From Alphaproteobacteria bacterium UBA685 (GTDB taxonomy: Bacteria; Pseudomonadota; Alphaproteobacteria; Puniceispirillales; Puniceispirillaceae), in the NCBI GenBank assembly GCA_002299005.1, contig DBMZ01000130.1, positions 1-11,872 of the forward strand: DNA of 11,872 bases, given 5' to 3'. Below, in pieces: positions 7,271-11,872 of this stretch; position 1 is the stretch's first letter, and every line of letters begins with the position of its first letter. A model generated the notes under the pieces. The model was not told the origin of the DNA. It searched no databases and saw only the letters and a program-made list of their open reading frames with translations. The translations under genes and the position numbers were made by a program.

Positions 7271-8284
7271 TTACTTGATTGGTGGGATGTAGTGTAGGCC
7301 ACCGTCACGTGCAAGAGCGTTCATGCCGCGTGATAGACCAAGTGGTGTCAAGTTACGCTCAAATGATTCAGCATAGTTACCAACCTGTGACAGGATGTTC
7401 AATGCCCAATCGCTTGAAAGACCAGCTTGCTCAGCACCCTGTAGTGGGTCAACGCCTAGAAGACGGTTGATTTCTGGGTTGTCGTTAACCTGTGCGCCTA
7501 GCTGTGCTGCGTTTGCAGATGTGATACCTAGCTCTTCGCCAGCCATCATTGCTTTTAGCGTCCATGATACGATGTCTGCCCAGTTATCGTCGCCTTCACG
7601 TACGACAGGACCTAGAGGCTCTTTTGACACAATCTCAGGAAGAATTACGTGTGCGTCTGGTGCATCAAATGTTGCACGTGTTGCAGCAAGGCCTGAACCG
7701 TCTGTTGTGTAAACGTCACAACGGCCAGCAAGGTAGCTTTCGCGTGCTTCTGCGTTTGTTTCAATCGGCACTGGCTCATATGACATGCCGTTGCTTGAGA
7801 AATACTCAGCTAGGTTCAATTCAGTTGTTGTACCTGTCTGGATACATACAGATGCGCCATCTAGTTCAGATGCTGAGCTTACGCCCAATGCAGCTGGTAC
7901 CATAAATGCCTGGCCATCATAATAGTTAACGCCGATGAATGTCTGCGCTAGGTCAACGTCACGGCTGAATGTCCATGTTGTGTTACGTGACAAGATTTCG
8001 CCTTCGCCAGCAGCAAGCTTTGTAAAGCGTGTCTTACCAGTGGCTGTTACGAACTCAACCTTTGATGCGTCGCCAAGAACAGCTGCGGCTACTGCGCGGC
8101 AAAATTCTACGTCGAAACCAGTCCAGTTACCAGCATCATCCGGGCTCGCAAAACCTGTTAGGCCTGTGTTAACAACACAGTTCAAGTGGCCGCGGTCACG
8201 AACGTCTTCTAATGTACCAGCGTTTGCTGATGTAGCCGCAACCACACCTGCAAGACCGGCCATAGCGATCAAAATTTTTTTCAT
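7271..8284 (-). CDS. aapJ: Periplasmic general L-amino-acid-binding protein AapJ/BztA
   Basis: A 337-residue solute-binding protein that captures amino acids in the periplasm and delivers them to AapQM. It begins with a signal peptide: MKK, a hydrophobic core (4-17), then SANA|G, predicting cleavage after Ala22. The mature part is a type-3 solute-binding domain with the AapJ/BztA marker ILSRNTTWTFSRD and four cysteines in the mature chain (in LNCVV, EFCRA, SVCIQ and GRCDV) that may form disulfides. Known relatives prefer glutamate, glutamine, aspartate and asparagine, or a broad set; specificity here cannot be read. GAGGG (8294-8298) is 9 nt upstream of the ATG. All 18 asparagine codons are AAC, a bias typical of very highly expressed genes. 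It is the first gene of the operon, followed by an attenuator hairpin. Confidence 0.93.
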   Translation of the reverse strand: MKKILIAMAGLAGVVAATSANAGTLEDVRDRGHLNCVVNTGLTGFASPDDAGNWTGFDVEFCRAVAAAVLGDASKVEFVTATGKTRFTKLAAGEGEILSRNTTWTFSRDVDLAQTFIGVNYYDGQAFMVPAALGVSSASELDGASVCIQTGTTTELNLAEYFSSNGMSYEPVPIETNAEARESYLAGRCDVYTTDGSGLAATRATFDAPDAHVILPEIVSKEPLGPVVREGDDNWADIVSWTLKAMMAGEELGITSANAAQLGAQVNDNPEINRLLGVDPLQGAEQAGLSSDWALNILSQVGNYAESFERNLTPLGLSRGMNALARDGGLHYIPPIK

Positions 8285-8321
8285 TGTTTCATTCCCTCAA
8301 AGAATTAGATAGTTTGGTATT

Positions 8322-8339
8322 AGTGCCACTAGTGACACT
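8322..8339. promoter_or_regulatory. Tandem AGTGNCACT palindrome, candidate operator of aapJ
   Basis: The 18 bp AGTGCCACTAGTGACACT is two abutting copies of AGTGNCACT. Each copy is palindromic and the whole is palindromic except one base pair. It lies in the aapJ 5' leader, roughly 11-28 nt downstream of the predicted start point, where a bound repressor would block transcription. As RNA it would also fold into a hairpin 40 or so nt before the start codon. The cognate regulator is not recognised. Confidence 0.5.
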
Positions 8340-8356
8340 CCCCCCAATTGGGCCTT

Positions 8357-8385
8357 ATTATTAAGCAAGTTTCACCCCCTTGCAA
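8357..8385 (-). promoter_or_regulatory. Predicted sigma-70 promoter of aapJQMP
   Basis: On the minus strand TTGCAA (8380-8385, four of six matches to TTGACA) is followed by exactly 17 nt and then AATAAT (8357-8362, five of six matches to TATAAT). The start point would be near 8350, giving a leader of about 66 nt. Confidence 0.55.
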
Positions 8386-8445
8386 AGGTTTATTTCGTTA
8401 AAACGGAATTATGAGTAACTTTCCGCTATTAAAGAGAGTCAACAC

Positions 8446-9618
8446 ATGGCTAAAAGTTCAAAATTTGATAAAAAAACCGAAATTATGCATGTCAGCCTTG
8501 ACCCGCAAGGCAATCATGGCATCCCTAACCCACCTATTTACCGCGCTTCGACGATTTTAAGCGAGACGATGGCGCAGTATCGAGGCGAAGAGCCATCCGC
8601 CTATGATTATGGGCGTGTTGGCACGCCGACATCGCGCGCGTTTGAAGAGGCCATCTGCGCACTCTATGAGGCAGATGACGCTATCTCGACCCCTTCTGGC
8701 TTATCGGCGATTAATACGGCTTTGCTGACCTATGCCAAATCAGGTGATCATATTCTATTTCCAGACTCCCTTTATGGCTCGACACGTCGCTTCGTGACCA
8801 AGATGTTGCCAAATTATGGGGTAGATGTTGAATTCTATCCGGCGCGCATTGATGCAGCCATCGCCGATTATATTAAGCCTAATACGTCTGTTCTTTATCT
8901 TGAAAGCCCCGGCTCTCTGACGTTTGAATTACAAGATATCCCCGCTATGGTGGCTATCGCGCAAGAGAAGAACATCACCACGATGCTTGATAATACGTGG
9001 GGCACCGCTCTCCATCATAATGCGCTGAATATGGGGGTCGACATCATCCTTGAAGCGGCGACAAAATATATCACAGGCCATTCAGATGTGAATCTAGGCA
9101 TTGCCTGTGCACGTGGCTCTCATGCCAAGAAATTGCGTTTTGCGACAACCGCCCTTGGCATGTGTGCTGGCCCTGAGGATTTATATCTTGGGGTGCGCGG
9201 CCTGCGGACAATGTCACTGCGCCTTAAACAATCTGAGGCAAATGGCCTTGCCCTTGCGCAGATGATAGAGATGCAACAAGAAGTGAAGGCTGTGTTGCAC
9301 CCTGCCCTTGAAACTTCGCCAGATCATGCGATCTATAAGCGTGATTTCACAGGTTCATGCGGGTTATTTGGGTTTATCTTATCGCCATCACTTGACCAAG
9401 CGGTCATTGATAAAGCGGCCAACAACCTCAATCTGTTGCAAATTGGGGCAAGCTGGGGTGGTTTTGAGAGCTTGATAACGCAAGCCATCTTAACTTCAAA
9501 AATGAGGGAATTTGCACCAGATATGCCAGATGGTTATCTGATGCGTATTTATGCGGGTCTTGAAGATCAACAGGATTTGCTAGCGGATGTACAACAATTT
9601 TTTGATGCACTCCGCTAG
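8446..9618 (+). CDS. metC: Cystathionine beta-lyase (PLP-dependent, Cys/Met metabolism family)
   Basis: A 390-residue fold-type I PLP enzyme that splits cystathionine to homocysteine, pyruvate and ammonia in methionine synthesis. The PLP lysine is Lys207 in EAATKYITGHSD. YGR at 55-57 gives the Tyr and Arg that reach the neighbouring subunit's cofactor phosphate, Tyr110 stacks on PLP, and Asp182 in MLDNTWG holds its nitrogen. ESPGSLTFELQD (153-164) is characteristic of MetC rather than of cystathionine gamma-synthase or gamma-lyase. The length is as expected. The ATG has AGAGAG about 8 nt upstream. It diverges from aapJ and converges on the helicase gene with a 12-bp gap. Some MetC enzymes also release sulfide from cysteine; that side activity is possible here. 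Confidence 0.9.
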   Translation: MAKSSKFDKKTEIMHVSLDPQGNHGIPNPPIYRASTILSETMAQYRGEEPSAYDYGRVGTPTSRAFEEAICALYEADDAISTPSGLSAINTALLTYAKSGDHILFPDSLYGSTRRFVTKMLPNYGVDVEFYPARIDAAIADYIKPNTSVLYLESPGSLTFELQDIPAMVAIAQEKNITTMLDNTWGTALHHNALNMGVDIILEAATKYITGHSDVNLGIACARGSHAKKLRFATTALGMCAGPEDLYLGVRGLRTMSLRLKQSEANGLALAQMIEMQQEVKAVLHPALETSPDHAIYKRDFTGSCGLFGFILSPSLDQAVIDKAANNLNLLQIGASWGGFESLITQAILTSKMREFAPDMPDGYLMRIYAGLEDQQDLLADVQQFFDALR

Positions 9619-9630
9619 CATTTATGCCTG
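9619..9630. other. 12-bp convergent junction metC/helicase, no terminator seen
   Basis: The two stop codons are 12 bp apart. The only symmetry is GCAT-TT-ATGC at 9618-9627, too short to end transcription. Readthrough into antisense of the neighbour is therefore likely in both directions. Confidence 0.45.
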
Positions 9631-11412
9631 TTAAGCCGACGCTTTGCGCCCTTTGAAGTTCGCACTGCGCTTCATGCGGTTATTGCCTGTCTTATTATCA
9701 CCTGATGGGCCGCCAGCTGTCTTTGCCTTACGCTCTGCGCGTGATGGCTTGGCTGTGCCCTTACGAGGCGGCTTTGCTGAAGCTTTACCTGATGGCTTGC
9801 GTGATTTTGAGAAAGACTTCTTACCTGTTGGCTTATCTGACTTGCCTTCTTCTCTTTCGAAAAAGCCTGGCTTTCCATTATTCTGCTTTGGCTTGCGCGG
9901 CCTATCATCAAATTGACGCCTGTCATCAGATTGACGCTTATCGTCAAAATCTCTTGAACCAAACTCTCTTTGCTCTTTTGGCTTTCTTGCCGGCTTGCGT
10001 GCTGGTCCTCTTGCGCCGTCATTTGACCAATCATTGCGTGATTTATCATTACGGGGCTTATCACTTCTTGATTTATCACCGCGCGGCTTATCACCAGATT
10101 TAGCGAATTTATCGGCTTTTTTGAACTTACCGCCAGTTTCAGATTTTTTCTTACGGTCAGGCTTGCCCTTCCATTGTGAGCCACCATCACGGCTCTTCTC
10201 ACCAAAACGACGCTTACCGCCCTCACCATCAGCTGACTTATCAAATGATTTGCCAGATGGCTTACCCGCTGGCTTACCAGAGGCCTTAGCCGTACCACGT
10301 TCGCCGCCAAGAGAGACGCCCATCAGCTTTTCGATATCGCGCAAATAGCTTTTCTCTGAACGGTCCACAAGTGAAACAGCGATACCTTTACGCCCCGCAC
10401 GGCCTGTACGACCAATACGGTGAACATAGGATTCCGCAATATTCGGCATGTCATAATTCACGACCAAAGACACATCTGAGATATCAAGGCCACGACCAGC
10501 AAGGTCTGTTGCCACCAATACAGGCACCTCACCTGACTTGAACTCATCCATGATATGGCGTCTTTGCCCAAAGGATTTATCACCATGCAAAGATTGCGCG
10601 ATAATCCCTGATTTAATCAGCTGTACCTGTACCTTATCAGCCCCTCTTTTGGTTCTGGTGAAGATAATCACCTTTGACCAATCTTGATCCTCAAGAACAG
10701 AGAGAAGCTGTGCGGGCTTTTGCGGCTTATCTACAAAGATGATTTCCTGCTTCACATTCTTTGCAGGCTCAGACTCACGGCTCACCGCGATACGCTTTGG
10801 ACTGCGCAGAAGCTCATTTGCGAGCTTTTCAATCGGCTTTGGCATTGTGGCAGAGGTCAAGATTGTTTGACGCTCATCTGGCACAGTTGACATAATCTCT
10901 CTGATAGCTGGCACAAACCCCATATCGAGCATTTGGTCCGCCTCATCAAGCACAACATAGCTAACATTTGAAAGGTCAGCCGCGCCTGTTTCAATATGGT
11001 CAATCAGGCGGCCTGGCGTTGCGACAATCAAATTCACGCCCTTCGCTAGCGCACGAAGCTGTCCTTCATAGCGGGCACCGCCGACAATCAAGGCAGAGGC
11101 GAATTTCATATGTTGGCCATAAATGCGCGCATTATCAAGAATTTGCGAGGCTAGCTCTCTTGTAGGCGTCATAATCAGAACGTCACATTTGCCCTTTTGA
11201 GGACGGCCATTCATGCGTGATAAGAACGTTAATAGCGGCAACATAAAGGCCGCTGTTTTACCGGTGCCTGTTTGGGCAATACCGATGGCATCATTCCCCT
11301 CAAGCAATACAGGTATCATCTCTGCTTGAATAGGAGATGGTTTTTCATAACCAAGTGTTGTGATGGCTTTCTGGACGGGCTTTGCGAGCCCTAAATCGTC
11401 AAAATTTGTCAA
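9631..11412 (-). CDS. rhlE: DEAD-box ATP-dependent RNA helicase, RhlE-like, with long basic tail (TTG start)
   Basis: A 593-residue RNA-unwinding ATPase acting in the cytosol on ribosome assembly or RNA decay. The helicase core (about 1-365) is complete: Q-motif around GYEKPSPIQ, motif I AQTGTGKT (46-53), PTRELA (83-88), TPGR (132-135), DEAD (156-159), SAT (187-189), ATDLAGRGLD (301-310) and HRIGRTGR (331-338). LDEADQMLDMGF suggests the RhlE group. Residues 371-593 form a disordered Lys/Arg/Ser/Gly/Asp-rich tail, long for RhlE, with two short tandem repeats, and probably bind RNA. The first codon is TTG (11410-11412). An in-frame TAA lies 7 codons upstream with no ATG or GTG between, and MTNFDDLGL fits family N-termini. 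GAAAG 10 nt upstream is a weak ribosome site. Exact subfamily (RhlE, DeaD or other) is uncertain. Confidence 0.88.
   Translation of the reverse strand: MTNFDDLGLAKPVQKAITTLGYEKPSPIQAEMIPVLLEGNDAIGIAQTGTGKTAAFMLPLLTFLSRMNGRPQKGKCDVLIMTPTRELASQILDNARIYGQHMKFASALIVGGARYEGQLRALAKGVNLIVATPGRLIDHIETGAADLSNVSYVVLDEADQMLDMGFVPAIREIMSTVPDERQTILTSATMPKPIEKLANELLRSPKRIAVSRESEPAKNVKQEIIFVDKPQKPAQLLSVLEDQDWSKVIIFTRTKRGADKVQVQLIKSGIIAQSLHGDKSFGQRRHIMDEFKSGEVPVLVATDLAGRGLDISDVSLVVNYDMPNIAESYVHRIGRTGRAGRKGIAVSLVDRSEKSYLRDIEKLMGVSLGGERGTAKASGKPAGKPSGKSFDKSADGEGGKRRFGEKSRDGGSQWKGKPDRKKKSETGGKFKKADKFAKSGDKPRGDKSRSDKPRNDKSRNDWSNDGARGPARKPARKPKEQREFGSRDFDDKRQSDDRRQFDDRPRKPKQNNGKPGFFEREEGKSDKPTGKKSFSKSRKPSGKASAKPPRKGTAKPSRAERKAKTAGGPSGDNKTGNNRMKRSANFKGRKASA
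9892..9945 (-). repeat. Hexapeptide-coding tandem repeat in the helicase tail
   Basis: Three 18-bp units encode DDKRQS, DDRRQF and DDRPRK (residues 490-507). It is an in-frame, imperfect repeat of an alternating acidic/basic sequence. Confidence 0.6.
10021..10095 (-). repeat. Pentapeptide-coding tandem repeat in the helicase tail
   Basis: Five 15-bp units encode GDKPR, GDKSR, SDKPR, NDKSR and the decayed NDWSN (residues 440-464). The alternation of Pro and Ser suggests a 30-bp unit that was duplicated. In-frame repeats like this can change copy number between strains. Confidence 0.7.
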
Positions 11413-11429
11413 AAGACTAATACTTTCTA

Positions 11430-11460
11430 TTTATACAAAAACATTTAAAAGAGCTGTCAA
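11430..11460 (-). promoter_or_regulatory. Possible promoter of the helicase gene
   Basis: On the minus strand TTGACA (11455-11460) precedes TATAAA (11430-11435) with a 19-nt spacer, longer than ideal. The predicted start near 11423 would leave a leader of only about 11 nt before the TTG codon. The -35 box lies in the hairpin that follows moaE. Confidence 0.4.
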
Positions 11461-11466
11461 AGCTCT
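11450..11466 (-). terminator. Hairpin after moaE, weak terminator candidate
   Basis: Minus strand: AGAGCT pairs with AGCTCT (6 bp) around the loop TTGAC, followed by TTTAAATGTTTTT. It begins 1 nt after the moaE stop codon. The short stem and interrupted T-run make it weak, so some transcription may continue into the helicase gene. Confidence 0.4.
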
Positions 11467-11467
11467 A

Positions 11468-11872
11468 TCAGCTGCGCCATTTCTTTTTGGCAACATCATC
11501 AGCGGCGCGCGCTTCGACCCATGATAGCCCATTGTCTGTTTCTTCTGCTTTCCAAAATGGCGCATCTGTCTTCAGATAATCCATCATGTAGTGAACAGCC
11601 TCTAGCGAAGCTGTGCGATGGGCTGACGAGGCGGCAACCATGACAATCATGTCTTGCGGCCGAAGGCGCCCAACGCGGTGAATAATACGAATGCCGCTCA
11701 AATCCCATTTCTCTTGGGCTTGTTGTGCAATCGCTGTGATTTGCTTTTGAGTCATCCCTTCATAATGCTCAAGATGTAGCGCGGTAAGGCCGCCATGGCT
11801 GTCTCTGACCGTGCCAAAGAATAAAGATATCGCACCAACAGCATCTGCCTTTAGCGCTTCAACCTCAGCCGA
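11468..11872 (-). CDS. moaE: Molybdopterin synthase catalytic (large) subunit MoaE, N-terminus beyond window
   Basis: MoaE, with the small subunit MoaD, inserts two sulfurs into cyclic pyranopterin monophosphate to make molybdopterin, in the cytosol. The frame is open from the right edge to TGA at 11468-11470, giving 134 residues; about 15-20 N-terminal residues are missing by family length. Visible conserved parts are GAISLFFGTVRD, LEHYEGM, RIIHRVGRL, SSAHRTASLEA and YLKTDAPFWKAE. The two lysines of that last segment (fragment residues 101 and 108) have the same 7-residue spacing as the catalytic Lys119 and Lys126 of E. coli MoaE. The C-terminal WVEAR is also typical. The ATG at 11755 is internal (LEHYEGM), not the start. 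moaD may lie just upstream, outside the window. The helicase gene follows 55 bp downstream. Confidence 0.93.
   Translation of the reverse strand, partial: SAEVEALKADAVGAISLFFGTVRDSHGGLTALHLEHYEGMTQKQITAIAQQAQEKWDLSGIRIIHRVGRLRPQDMIVMVAASSAHRTASLEAVHYMMDYLKTDAPFWKAEETDNGLSWVEARAADDVAKKKWRS

Larger units (their letters stand above)
8285..8445. promoter_or_regulatory. Divergent control region between aapJ and metC
   Basis: A 161-bp gap. The aapJ side has a good predicted promoter and a tandem palindrome (both annotated separately). Near 8343-8352 the 10-bp perfect palindrome CCCAATTGGG covers the predicted aapJ start point. On the metC side no convincing promoter is visible: TTGCAA at 8380-8385 lacks a -10 at normal spacing on the plus strand. 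CGGAA (8404-8408) and TTCCG (8421-8425) could form a small hairpin. No SAM-type riboswitch was recognised. Confidence 0.55.

Noticed and set aside
7279..8312. Several open frames of 63-125 codons on the plus strand opposite aapJ
   Set aside because: They are antisense shadows produced by the strong codon bias of aapJ; none resembles a known protein and none has a convincing ribosome site.
8386..8445. Possible SAM riboswitch before metC
   Set aside because: The region is short and lacks the conserved SAM-II-like core or any extended pairing; only a 5-bp hairpin is possible.
9618..9627. GCAT-TT-ATGC palindrome at the metC/helicase junction as a terminator
   Set aside because: Four base pairs with a two-base loop and no T-run cannot act as an intrinsic terminator.
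9672..10310. A 212-codon open frame on the minus strand within the helicase gene
   Set aside because: It is an out-of-frame reading of the low-complexity helicase tail; the product is compositionally odd and has no ribosome site. The helicase frame has a complete, conserved domain set upstream.
11468..11755. A 95-residue protein starting at ATG 11755, or a second frame at 11499-11708
   Set aside because: The ATG is the Met of the conserved LEHYEGM segment; the frame continues upstream to the window edge with clear MoaE sequence. The second frame is a shadow.
1..11872. Search for CRISPR arrays, insertion-sequence ends, tRNA genes, toxin-antitoxin or defence genes
   Set aside because: No spaced direct repeats, terminal inverted repeats, cloverleaf-like sequence or relevant protein motifs were seen; the genes are standard chromosomal ones.

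Overview
The window reads as an ordinary, gene-dense stretch of a chromosome from an alphaproteobacterium. The evidence is the four-gene AapJQMP/BztABCD-type amino-acid transporter, the particular cysteine synthase and cystathionine beta-lyase subfamilies, and moderate base composition (roughly half GC by eye). A marine SAR116- or SAR11-like relative is possible, but that is only an impression. There is no mobile element, CRISPR array, tRNA, rRNA or phage gene. I found no previously undescribed system; the most interesting signals are regulatory.

Layout. From 1 to 2101, on the minus strand, lie sixA (SixA-like histidine phosphatase) and then a long-chain acyl-CoA synthetase that runs off the left edge. 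From 2247 to 4115, on the plus strand, is a two-gene sulfur unit: a cysteine synthase followed 6 bp later by a 3-mercaptopyruvate sulfurtransferase. From 4124 to 8284, on the minus strand, is the complete aapJ-aapQ-aapM-aapP operon. It meets the sulfurtransferase tail to tail with only 8 bp between. From 8446 to 9618, on the plus strand, metC (cystathionine beta-lyase) diverges from aapJ. From 9631 to 11412, on the minus strand, is a DEAD-box RNA helicase with a long basic, repeat-rich tail and a TTG start. From 11468 to the right edge, on the minus strand, is moaE (molybdopterin synthase large subunit), which lacks its N-terminus.

How the genes fit together. The cysteine synthase, mercaptopyruvate sulfurtransferase and MetC all handle sulfur amino acids, and the Aap transporter brings in amino acids, so 2.2-9.6 kb is an amino-acid/sulfur neighbourhood. 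The helicase, MoaE, SixA and acyl-CoA synthetase are housekeeping neighbours with no obvious link.

Regulation. A perfect 9-bp inverted repeat overlaps the -35 box of the cysteine synthase promoter. A tandem AGTGNCACT palindrome lies in the aapJ leader. A strong intrinsic-terminator hairpin sits between aapJ and aapQ. Every asparagine codon of aapJ is AAC, unlike its neighbours. The last two suggest that the binding protein is made in large excess over the membrane parts. No intergenic stretch exceeds about 160 bp, and every gap is described below.
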